A stretch of 64,000 nt of DNA from Brevibacillus reuszeri (lineage in GTDB: Bacteria; Bacillota; Bacilli; Brevibacillales; Brevibacillaceae), in NCBI RefSeq assembly GCF_001187725.1, contig NZ_LGIQ01000011.1, positions 408,017-472,016 on the forward strand, in the 5' to 3' direction. The translations under genes and the position numbers were made by a program. Below the pieces are notes generated by a model. That model saw only the letters and a program-made list of their open reading frames with translations, was not told the origin of the DNA and did no database searches. Below, in pieces: positions 1 to 7,435 of the stretch (position 1 is its first letter; each line of letters opens with the position of its first letter).

Positions 1-1333
1 AATTATCCTGCGAATCTAACACTGCATCCTGGATGAATTCAGGCAAAGTGCTGCTCCATGCAAGCACACCGTTGCTTTGTGCCCTCTTTTCAAGTACCTT
101 ATTGGCGGTATCACTCGTCATGTAAATATAAGCGTCAAATTTATCAGGGATATATATCCGTGATTCCACGTTTCCTGGTCCAGTCCAGGAATATGCTTTT
201 GTCCAAATTGGATCACCTAATTTGACGTTCCGCACTTTGGTTGGGTATGGTTTTTGGTTACCTGTTACTCCAAAAATAGATTTACCAAACAAAATGTTTG
301 CTGAATTCAAATTGATGTCACCCTCGACAGAAAACGCCTGATAATAACCAGTTCCGAAATTTTGCCTTGTAGTCGTTGGCATGATTACGCCTTTAGCGCC
401 TTGGTTGACCATTGTACCTGTACGTTTTGTTTTGGCGTCGGTATTGTAATAAGTCTTACTCGCCAGCACATCGGCGTCTGTTGCTGTTCCTGTTAGCGTT
501 AATGTACCAACGATGTCTCCCTCATCCGTTGATGCTGTTTTTCCACTCAAAATATCGCCTGGCGTTGCATTTCCTGCCCCCCCTTCACCCTGTAAGATAA
601 AATTTCCCGTTGTCGCATTGTACCGGAAAGTATAAATTCCATTCGCCTTTAAATTTAACGCAAATTGTCCGTTTGCCTTTTTCAGTGACTTTTCTCCAAG
701 ATTATTGACGTTGATTGTTGACGTTCCATTTGAATCTGCATGTAGCCTCAGAACGATTTGCATTCCATCGACATAGGATAGTGTTACGGGAAAAGAGATA
801 GTATACCTATTGGTATTAGGTAATCCGGACGTCACTCCGTATAACGAATGTTTGACGGTGTTCTTAATATGGTCCTCAAATTCTTCATACGTCACAAATC
901 CACTTGGCGAAATGACAGCCGTTACTTGACTCGCGCTACCTACAGCGATGTTTACCTGAAACTCTCGTGAAAATGGTCCAGCTGAAATGGGTGGGATGTA
1001 ATCACCCTTTGTTCCCGCATTTGTATATCCGTACAGGATTTCTCCCAAATCCGGGTCTTGCGCATAAATACCAATCTCGCACGAGTACGTAGATTGTTTA
1101 ATATCTGTGTTTTCAAAGCGACCTTTGACATGGGCGGTCGCGCCCGTTCTGCTAAATCCATAGATCGGTACCCAACCAATAGGCTGTACCAGATCGTTCA
1201 GAACAGCTGGATCACCGCTGTATGAACCCGATCCAATCCGCATACGCGTGTAATTGATCGCAATGCCTGACTGGGCTTTTGCGTATAGATTCTTTCCTTG
1301 TTGTGTAATGACCATAATAGGATAAAGTGCCAT
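1..1333 (-). CDS. Phage tail fibre protein (3' end cut by window edge)
   Basis: An open frame of 444 codons runs from an ATG at 1333, preceded by an AAGGAGGGG Shine-Dalgarno, off the left edge with no stop. The N-terminus (MALYPIMVITQQG) and the following segment, with an RIGSG motif and a TNAGTKGDYIPP motif, look like the baseplate-attachment domain of tail fibre or side-tail proteins. The middle is rich in Thr, Gly and Asn, as in fibre shafts. It is the last baseplate-associated gene of the late operon visible here. Host adsorption is the expected role (inference). The C-terminal receptor-binding part is outside the window. Confidence 0.75.
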   Translation of the reverse strand, partial: MALYPIMVITQQGKNLYAKAQSGIAINYTRMRIGSGSYSGDPAVLNDLVQPIGWVPIYGFSRTGATAHVKGRFENTDIKQSTYSCEIGIYAQDPDLGEILYGYTNAGTKGDYIPPISAGPFSREFQVNIAVGSASQVTAVISPSGFVTYEEFEDHIKNTVKHSLYGVTSGLPNTNRYTISFPVTLSYVDGMQIVLRLHADSNGTSTINVNNLGEKSLKKANGQFALNLKANGIYTFRYNATTGNFILQGEGGAGNATPGDILSGKTASTDEGDIVGTLTLTGTATDADVLASKTYYNTDAKTKRTGTMVNQGAKGVIMPTTTRQNFGTGYYQAFSVEGDINLNSANILFGKSIFGVTGNQKPYPTKVRNVKLGDPIWTKAYSWTGPGNVESRIYIPDKFDAYIYMTSDTANKVLEKRAQSNGVLAWSSTLPEFIQDAVLDSQDN

Positions 1334-1349
1334 TTCAGTTCTCCCCTCC

Positions 1350-2012
1350 TTATAAAGCTTCTGATTTAATCGTTACCCAATCCTTACCCGACACGATCCC
1401 TCCGACATGATCCATTCTGTTCGCTTCGGAGAACCACCACTCTTGGGGCATTTCAGATTCAATCGTGGTAATGTCTTTACCCGTCACCAGCATGCCTACG
1501 TAATCCATTCGTTCCACTTCTGATTGCCATGCAATGTTAATTCGGACGGTGGACGGTTTAGGAATGATGTATCCCACCGTGACAAGCAATACGCTATTCA
1601 ACCCTAAGTCTCCGCGAATGATTGCTTTCATGGTCATGTCCTGATTGTCGTTCATTTTAAGGCGCGCTGTTGGAAACAGATTGTCCCACATCTCATATAT
1701 TTGCGGAAGCGTCCCGTCCCACTGGTTCTGGGCGATTTTTGCTTTCAGCGCGATACGGTATATGTCGTCAGCCATGACAGGTGAGGTTCCATCTTCCAAT
1801 TGAAAAGGCAGGTACCTTGACCTGCCCACCAAATCTCCTACTGTATCGAGTTGGACACCGACTGCCTTTTCAACCGAGAAGGCTTCCGGTATGTTTTCGG
1901 CTACTTTTACGGCTTCATCCTCTTTCTCTAACATGACGGTTAGCCAGCGCATGAATTTGTCTTTATTCCAGTGTTGTGAAGTGATTAAATCACGATACGG
2001 TTCTATCGCCAT
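1350..2012 (-). CDS. DUF2612 baseplate-associated protein
   Basis: A 220-residue protein with the pattern of the DUF2612 phage family: a GVQLDTVGDLVGRSR segment near residue 52, a NQWDGTLPQIYEMWD segment near residue 97 and a C-terminal PKPSTVRINI segment. In contractile-tailed phages this gene sits between gpJ and the tail fibre, and the product is thought to join the baseplate wedge and fibre assembly. The gene begins 7 bp after the gpJ stop and ends 16 bp before the fibre start. The C-terminal 60 residues hold two similar halves (RMDYVGMLVTGKD and RMDHVGGIVSGKD), a short internal duplication. Confidence 0.75.
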   Translation of the reverse strand: MAIEPYRDLITSQHWNKDKFMRWLTVMLEKEDEAVKVAENIPEAFSVEKAVGVQLDTVGDLVGRSRYLPFQLEDGTSPVMADDIYRIALKAKIAQNQWDGTLPQIYEMWDNLFPTARLKMNDNQDMTMKAIIRGDLGLNSVLLVTVGYIIPKPSTVRINIAWQSEVERMDYVGMLVTGKDITTIESEMPQEWWFSEANRMDHVGGIVSGKDWVTIKSEAL

Positions 2013-2019
2013 CTTTTGA

Positions 2020-3201
2020 TCACCCCACTACATTCACGGTGACATTGACTTTGGATCCCCGAACAGCTTCATAAAACTTCAAGGGGATATCTGCTGATGA
2101 TTGAGCTTCTCCCAGACGTGCCGCTGTCAAACTTGTAATGGAAAAGGTGGGGCTCGTCAGTACCCTATTGGCTTGCAAAGCAGCTCCCCACAAACTCGAA
2201 ATGACCAGAGTCGTGTTACCTAGGAACACACTATTAATAAAGTCGGCAACATAACTCTTAATGTCATCCTCGGTCTGAGTGGTAAATCCACTGAGTCGCT
2301 TCACCTGTACAGCGACAGCTATCTCTACATAGGTAGGACGATAAAAACGAATGGGTGTGGGTTCGTCGTACATATCCGTCACCATTTTAGTTGTGGTTCC
2401 GTTCGTATAACCTCCGGGCGTTTTGCGCTTGGCAATGGTTTGTGCAATCTCCTGATCGTCGCCACCTTCAACTACTGCTGTGATAGAGTGCGGAGGATGT
2501 TCCAGCTCGTTCGTTTGGCCTGTGTCATTCTCGTATACGACGTACCTTGTTACGCCACTCAGTCCGGCGATAGCACCTTTTATGCCTTCTAGCACCGTTC
2601 GGCTTGGATTGGCTGTACTAATGGCTTGGCGTGCTTTCAGCTGAGGGTCACTCTCGGTATATTTACCAGGGACGGCGGCTTCCGGGTTTGTGACACTGGT
2701 CCATCCTAATGTAGGAGTGACGATTCCTGTAATCGTATTGGCTTCTGCTTCAATGGGTCCTGGCGTCTGACAGGTTGCGGTCGTGGCATAGATCCCATCT
2801 GATCCAATCGTGATAGACGAAGGAAGGGACCAGAAGTTCCCAGCATTATCAGAAACAATGCCATCCTTTATAACCGTACCCGGAGTCCCGCCGACGACTG
2901 CAGGTGCTTTTGAATACGCATCCCCTAATCGTTTAATGCCGTTGATTCCAACGATCACGTCCAAACCTGGCCCCATCGCGGTAGCTGGTCCTCGACTGTT
3001 GTACACGGCTTGGCAAATCAGATAGGAGTCATATAACTTATTGGCAAAGGCAGATATGAACTGATAATCCTGACTGTCATTTCCGAGATAAATGTCTTGC
3101 CCAAAAATCTGTTTCGCTTGACTGATCAGGTCATCTCTAATGTCTGTATAGGAGGGCATATGATAACCCGTTTCATCAATGTACGGCGCAAAGTATGCCA
3201 T
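2020..3201 (-). CDS. Baseplate J/gp47-family protein
   Basis: A 393-residue protein with the typical gpJ/gp47 opening (YHMPSYTDIRDDLISQAKQIFG), a central repeated-fold core, and a C-terminal segment with conserved small residues. Baseplate J proteins form the wedge ring that connects the hub to the fibre network and triggers sheath contraction. Its position directly after the gp25-like gene is the order seen in P2, Mu and PBSX-like tails. The stop of the preceding gene and this start are 3 bp apart, so translation is probably coupled. Length is close to the family norm. Confidence 0.9.
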   Translation of the reverse strand: MAYFAPYIDETGYHMPSYTDIRDDLISQAKQIFGQDIYLGNDSQDYQFISAFANKLYDSYLICQAVYNSRGPATAMGPGLDVIVGINGIKRLGDAYSKAPAVVGGTPGTVIKDGIVSDNAGNFWSLPSSITIGSDGIYATTATCQTPGPIEAEANTITGIVTPTLGWTSVTNPEAAVPGKYTESDPQLKARQAISTANPSRTVLEGIKGAIAGLSGVTRYVVYENDTGQTNELEHPPHSITAVVEGGDDQEIAQTIAKRKTPGGYTNGTTTKMVTDMYDEPTPIRFYRPTYVEIAVAVQVKRLSGFTTQTEDDIKSYVADFINSVFLGNTTLVISSLWGAALQANRVLTSPTFSITSLTAARLGEAQSSADIPLKFYEAVRGSKVNVTVNVVG

Positions 3202-3204
3202 TTA

Positions 3205-3567
3205 TTAAATCTCCCTCCCTCCGAACGCCATTGTAATCGGAATGGCCTCGCCAAAATCTGTTTCAGCCGTGCATTGGAACTTGTAGGTTCGATCTTCATA
3301 TGTGCTCTGGAAATTTGTGATCTGGCTTACATGTGGCGTCTCAATGATCCTTGCTTGTACCAACAGGTCCACACCTTTTATGTTATCTGGATGACCTATC
3401 GTCCCTAGGATGTTTTGAAAGAGTGGCAAGCCATCGTCCAGCTGCTCCCACCATTCCTCCATGAAGAGTTTCAACCGGGTATAGATTGCCTGTCCGACCG
3501 CTGCTGCCTTCGTCAGAAACGGCCTGCCCATCGTATAGTCACCGCCGACCATTTCTCTGTACCTCAT
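3205..3567 (-). CDS. gp25/GPW-like baseplate protein
   Basis: The chosen start is an ATG at 3567 preceded by a GGGGGAGGGAGAG Shine-Dalgarno. This ATG overlaps the TGA of the preceding spike gene (ATGA), which favours it over an upstream ATG at 3597. The 120-residue product carries the small gp25/W fold pattern: an N-terminal helix with KAAAVGQAIYTRLKLFMEEWWEQLDDGLPLF and a C-terminal beta segment. gp25-like proteins resemble lysozyme-fold wedge components of contractile tails. It is followed after 3 bp by gpJ, the conserved order. Confidence 0.8.
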   Translation of the reverse strand: MRYREMVGGDYTMGRPFLTKAAAVGQAIYTRLKLFMEEWWEQLDDGLPLFQNILGTIGHPDNIKGVDLLVQARIIETPHVSQITNFQSTYEDRTYKFQCTAETDFGEAIPITMAFGGREI

Positions 3568-4163
3568 GTGTCCACTCTCCCTCCCCCACCGATCCACTCG
3601 TTATACCTTTCCTGCGTGGTCATATTTACACCGTTCACACGAACAGCAGGAGCAACAAGGTCAATGGCACCTGGCTTCATACGGATGAATTCACTCCGGT
3701 CCTCATTGCGGAGCTCCACATGTTTCTCTGAGAAGTCCTCCAGCTTCTTCGGCTGGCTCCACAGACCAAGGATCGCAATCCCATCTGAAAGGTCATGCCG
3801 CCTCTTCTCTATCTGGTTTTGAATGTCACCGAGCGAAAACCATGCATCAATACACATATCAGAGAAAACGACAAGACACTCGTCACCCTTCTGAACTGGA
3901 AAGGTAAGGACGTAGCCTCCGCCGCGCGGGAACATTACTGGGACATCTAGCAAGACGTCAATCTCCACCCATTCATACTCCATGTTCTCTTTTTGCACAT
4001 GTTCTCTCAGTGCAACCTGAACCTCGGCCGTCTGCTTATCAGCATCAAATTTCTTGATGATCCCGGGAACGCTGACCCTCATTGTACTGAAAATCTTATC
4101 CATCATCGTGTGATAAAAATCGACGTCGTTTTCCTTTAGCCGTTCGGGTACGGAAACCCCCAT
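3564..4163 (-). CDS. Gp138-family membrane-puncturing spike protein
   Basis: A 199-residue protein from an ATG at 4163 with a perfect GGAGGTGATC site. The N-terminal half (VSVPGIIKKFDADKQTAEVQV, then a VPVMFPRGGG segment) matches the OB-fold part of Gp138 and gpV spike proteins. The C-terminal part has a MKPGAIDLVAP beta-helix-like segment. Such spikes cap the tube and pierce the cell envelope on contraction. The gene lies between the hub and gp25, which is where spike genes are found. An upstream ATG at 4190 is open but lacks a ribosome site. Confidence 0.8.
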   Translation of the reverse strand: MGVSVPERLKENDVDFYHTMMDKIFSTMRVSVPGIIKKFDADKQTAEVQVALREHVQKENMEYEWVEIDVLLDVPVMFPRGGGYVLTFPVQKGDECLVVFSDMCIDAWFSLGDIQNQIEKRRHDLSDGIAILGLWSQPKKLEDFSEKHVELRNEDRSEFIRMKPGAIDLVAPAVRVNGVNMTTQERYNEWIGGGGRVDT

Positions 4164-4167
4164 GTGA

Positions 4168-5637
4168 TCACCTCCAAATATTTGCTCCACCGGATGGCAT
4201 CAGACTTGGAATGACGCCACCTGCCTGCGACACTGTATCGCACTCTGTATACCAGGCATCTCCACGCGTATCACCATTCTGCCGAATGCCAATGATGCGA
4301 TAGATACCGGCAGCATCCAACCCTCGCTGAATTTGTCCGAATTGAAAGGTCTGCGCCTGTATTTGACTGTTATCGATCCGAACAAGCGAATTTATTTTCA
4401 ATCGCGGATTAAGAAGACACTTAAAACTCACTCCAAAGTCCGTTTGCATCGGAGTACCGATCAATCCAGACTCTGGTGCAAGATCGACAATCTCGTTTGG
4501 TGGGTAGTCCTGAGCTGTGATGATATTCACCTTGCCATCTTCGAGGTAAAACGTAGCTGCGTTTGATTGAGCAATCTGTCGCAAGTAATCTTTACCCAAC
4601 CCGAAAAACACTTTCCCTCTTGTAAGAGCTGCAGGCTGTAAATAATTCGAAATGGTACCTTGTTGCGTGGGCACTTTTGCCTGACTGGTAACAATACCAA
4701 TTTGACTACGCGCTGTCTGTCCTTTGGCAACCGAAATATTGACCATTCCATTATTAAAGAATCGATCGCCATCCACAGAGTTAAGAATTAACTTGTAATC
4801 GACACCATCTTCTTTCCCACGTATCGCTTGAATCACATCACCACGAAAGATGAGTCCGTATTGCTCGCCTTCGTATCCAGCCTCCACAATGACGGTATCT
4901 CCTTCGTTGATGACTTGGTTTTCTGTCTCTGTATTCAAGTTGTAGATGGTGACCGTTGAAAAGTTCGGTTGCGGCGTGAGCGTTTTTTTGATATCAAACA
5001 CACATCTCAAGTCAGAAACGTCCAACGCAGTACTTTTACCGTTAGAAATGAGCACTCGATATCTTCGCCCGTACAGAACATTACCGGCCTTCTGACTATT
5101 TGCGACGATACCATAGTTAGTGGATGGCAAAGTAATATCATTGATGAGATTCGCGGATTGCCCTCCACCTCCGAGTCCTCCTATTGCACCACTTGGTGCG
5201 GAAGCAGAAGGGGTCCACGAACCACCTGCGCCCCCACCAGCATATTTTTGGTAAATCTTAAGACGGCGCAAGTAATCACTATCCGGTATCTTCTTCCCAA
5301 CGTAGATCAATGAGAATTCTCGAAAGTTCTGTTTAGATGCACGCCACGTCTTACCGATTACTCGTACTGCTACAGCTACAGCAAACTGATCATTGCTAAG
5401 TACTAGATTTGTCTGTTCTTGTAGAGTAGATGGCCAATTAAGTCTAAACCGATTTGCTGCCCATACGAAATCATCGTTGTGCCATCGTGGTTGAACTTGT
5501 CCGGGTCCTAATGAACGCCCTTGGTCTCCAGTCTTATTAGTAAAATTCGTCTCCGCTTCAATTGTTGCCAGCACAATGTTAACGTCGACGCCTTGCGTTT
5601 GGGCTTCGTAAATAGCAATACTTCGAATATCCCCCAT
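4168..5637 (-). CDS. Baseplate hub protein with N-terminal lytic transglycosylase-like domain
   Basis: The start is the ATG at 5637, behind GGGGAGGTGG; the longer open frame to 5721 would run through a terminator and is rejected. The 489-residue product has two parts. Residues 1-120 resemble a lysozyme or SLT domain (IEAETNF with the likely catalytic Glu, then GRSLGPGQVQPRW). After a Gly/Ser-rich linker (about 135-165) comes a gp27/gpD-like hub domain (YRVLISNGKSTALDVSDLRCVFDIKKTL, later GLIFRGDVIQAIRG). A hub that carries its own wall hydrolase would open peptidoglycan during injection. The fusion of a hydrolase to the hub N-terminus is worth noting. Confidence 0.75.
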   Translation of the reverse strand: MGDIRSIAIYEAQTQGVDVNIVLATIEAETNFTNKTGDQGRSLGPGQVQPRWHNDDFVWAANRFRLNWPSTLQEQTNLVLSNDQFAVAVAVRVIGKTWRASKQNFREFSLIYVGKKIPDSDYLRRLKIYQKYAGGGAGGSWTPSASAPSGAIGGLGGGGQSANLINDITLPSTNYGIVANSQKAGNVLYGRRYRVLISNGKSTALDVSDLRCVFDIKKTLTPQPNFSTVTIYNLNTETENQVINEGDTVIVEAGYEGEQYGLIFRGDVIQAIRGKEDGVDYKLILNSVDGDRFFNNGMVNISVAKGQTARSQIGIVTSQAKVPTQQGTISNYLQPAALTRGKVFFGLGKDYLRQIAQSNAATFYLEDGKVNIITAQDYPPNEIVDLAPESGLIGTPMQTDFGVSFKCLLNPRLKINSLVRIDNSQIQAQTFQFGQIQRGLDAAGIYRIIGIRQNGDTRGDAWYTECDTVSQAGGVIPSLMPSGGANIWR

Positions 5638-5665
5638 ATCTACCACCTCCCCATCTGGATGACCC

Positions 5666-5697
5666 AAAATAAAAAACGCCCCAATCAGGAGCGTTTT
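5666..5697 (-). terminator. Intrinsic terminator after the 213-aa cargo gene
   Basis: On the minus strand a 10-bp stem (one G-U pair) with a 5-nt loop is followed by TTTTTTATTTT. It lies 24 bp past the stop of the secreted-protein gene and just before the hub gene, inside the late operon. Confidence 0.85.
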
Positions 5698-5720
5698 AAC
5701 AGAAAATATGAAACTAGGCA

Positions 5721-6362
5721 TTACTTCGTAATTTTTATATCTGTATGATCTTTGCCATCATACATCCTTAACTTCACATTCTGCATAAATGTCATGGGGG
5801 AGACATAAAACGTTACATTGAGATAAACCTCTTTATCTGGCTGAATAATTACTTTATCGAGAGTTTTTCCAGATGAGTCATCTGTTATGTATTCTGCGTC
5901 TAATGCCAGTACGTATAATTCATTGTCCTTTGGAAGTAAATTAGGAACCAGTGCGAAATTTTCTTTGCTAATTTCTTGTGGTTGAGAATCATGATTCATC
6001 ACCACAACAGGTATTGTCCACTGTTGTATCTCTTTATTTCCATAAACTAATTTTTTCAAGCCATCTTTGCGTGCAGCAGAGTTGATTTCTTCGTAAAGTC
6101 TTACTGTGTATCCGAAATCAATAATATTAGGTTTTATATTTAAAATCACTTGCTTATTATTTTCCATGTAGTTCCTTGCGTCTTCCATATTCTTGATGAC
6201 ACCGTTACTTATCAGGTGATTTAGAAGATCGTCAAGCGTCTTAACATTTGGAGGAATCTTTTGAGTATTACTCGCTACCGGTGTAGTGGCTGCCAATGTG
6301 TTTGTCCCGAATGAGACAGAAAAAATCAGTGCAATAAGAAGGAGTAATATTTTACTCTTCAT
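5721..6362 (-). CDS. Secreted protein of unknown function, probable moron inside the tail operon
   Basis: A 213-residue protein starting at the ATG at 6362 with GGAGG seven bases upstream. Residues 1-25 form a classical Sec signal peptide (MKSKILLLLIALIFSVSFG, then TLAATT) without a lipobox Cys. The mature part has no recognised motif; it is mixed alpha/beta with a C-terminal beta-rich segment. It sits between the baseplate plug and hub genes, with a hairpin upstream and a strong terminator downstream, so it looks like an independently expressed insertion rather than a tail part. A lysogen-expressed surface or secreted function is inferred, not shown. Confidence 0.7.
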   Translation of the reverse strand: MKSKILLLLIALIFSVSFGTNTLAATTPVASNTQKIPPNVKTLDDLLNHLISNGVIKNMEDARNYMENNKQVILNIKPNIIDFGYTVRLYEEINSAARKDGLKKLVYGNKEIQQWTIPVVVMNHDSQPQEISKENFALVPNLLPKDNELYVLALDAEYITDDSSGKTLDKVIIQPDKEVYLNVTFYVSPMTFMQNVKLRMYDGKDHTDIKITK

Positions 6363-6475
6363 CAAAACACCTCCGACTTAATTTTAATAAATTGATGCTA
6401 ACACATATGGTCTTCAATAGTTTGTCGAATTCTGTAGATTGCTTGAAATTATGATAGCCAATAGAAAGGCAGAAG

Positions 6476-6500
6476 AGACGTCACCGAAGGGGTAACGTCT
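6476..6500 (-). terminator. Hairpin terminator after the plug gene
   Basis: A 10-bp stem (AGACGT core, one T-G pair) with a 5-nt loop overlaps the stop of the plug gene. The downstream tract on the minus strand is pyrimidine-rich (CTTCTGCCTTTCT) rather than pure T, so termination may be partial. Confidence 0.5.
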
Positions 6501-6840
6501 AATTTGCATTGTCACTCCATACTACTAAATGATCTTTTCCTAATGAATCAAAAGTAGGAATGAGGCTGTTTCCTGAAACAGATATGATTACAGCACTGCC
6601 AATTTTGAGATAACTATGCTGTCCTAACAGGTTCGCTGACGGGTATTCTCCAGGGAGAAGTGGAAGAGCATCGATCAATTTCTCGCCCGAATCATGATTA
6701 GAAATCGACATGAACCAGTAACCTCCTGGAGTGTTATATGTCAGTGAGAAGTCCAAAGTGACGTTCTGTGAACCTATAGGTAGTGTACAAGTAAAATTCT
6801 GATTAATAGAAGGTGCGATGGGTAAAATGGTATATGCCAT
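6499..6840 (-). CDS. Baseplate plug-like protein
   Basis: A 113-residue beta-rich protein with LPIGSQNVTLDFSLTYN and GGYWFMSISN segments. These match the pattern of small phage baseplate plug proteins (Pam3 gp18 type), which seal the central tube opening at the baseplate. It follows the Dit-like gene by 10 bp, as in related contractile tails. Family assignment is from memory of the pattern. Confidence 0.6.
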   Translation of the reverse strand: MAYTILPIAPSINQNFTCTLPIGSQNVTLDFSLTYNTPGGYWFMSISNHDSGEKLIDALPLLPGEYPSANLLGQHSYLKIGSAVIISVSGNSLIPTFDSLGKDHLVVWSDNAN

Positions 6841-6850
6841 GTTATCACCT

Positions 6851-7420
6851 CTATTGTCCTAATAGCTTTTGTTTGATCTGATGAGCCACGCTTTGATCTC
6901 TTATTGGCTCTCCCTTACCTCTATTAGCCCGATCTGTCACAGCTGGCTTACTGCTAATCTTGACCGTTCGTACTTGTGAGACGGTAATCTCGCGCAATGT
7001 GACCGTACAGCGTAGAGCATTCAGAGTGGTGAAATCGTCTGGAGCTGATATTTCTTCGATCAGCATGTTTTGATAAAGCCTAAGCCTTGAATGGACTTGG
7101 ATCGGCACCCGGATAGCTTGTAACTCCTGCAACACCTTGAACGCCTGAACAGATCGGCTCCAACCGCCAGTAAACTGCCCAGGTATCAGGCTCGTTGCCG
7201 CATCCGACATACCGATCTCCATCGTCAGTTCTTGTGGCTCAAGGTAAGAGTGATCTGTAAGTGCAGCTCCAGTTTGAACAGGGTGATCTGTAATTTTAAG
7301 GCGGCTAGTGTGCGTCGATCGCAAGAATGCGTCGAAGAACCAGCCGCCAATGTTGGTTTTCAAATAGACAAGCGACGATATGGGAGGCGAATTAAGATCA
7401 AGAATAGGATTCTGTGCCAT
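6851..7420 (-). CDS. Dit-like tail/baseplate protein
   Basis: A 189-residue protein located directly after the tape measure gene, where distal-tail-like proteins are encoded. It contains a GGWFFDAFLR segment, a LTMEIGMSDAATSLIPG segment and a SRLRLYQNMLIEEI segment. These fit phage proteins that form the ring between tube and hub. The C-terminal 35 residues are basic and probably flexible. Role as a tube-baseplate adaptor is inferred from position and fold pattern. Confidence 0.6.
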   Translation of the reverse strand: MAQNPILDLNSPPISSLVYLKTNIGGWFFDAFLRSTHTSRLKITDHPVQTGAALTDHSYLEPQELTMEIGMSDAATSLIPGQFTGGWSRSVQAFKVLQELQAIRVPIQVHSRLRLYQNMLIEEISAPDDFTTLNALRCTVTLREITVSQVRTVKISSKPAVTDRANRGKGEPIRDQSVAHQIKQKLLGQ

Positions 7421-7435
7421 CTTTCTACCTCCGCA

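Noticed and set aside
5638..5721. 28-residue N-terminal extension of the hub protein
   Set aside because: The extension is the reverse reading of a terminator and has no ribosome site; ATG at 5637 has GGGGAGGTGG.
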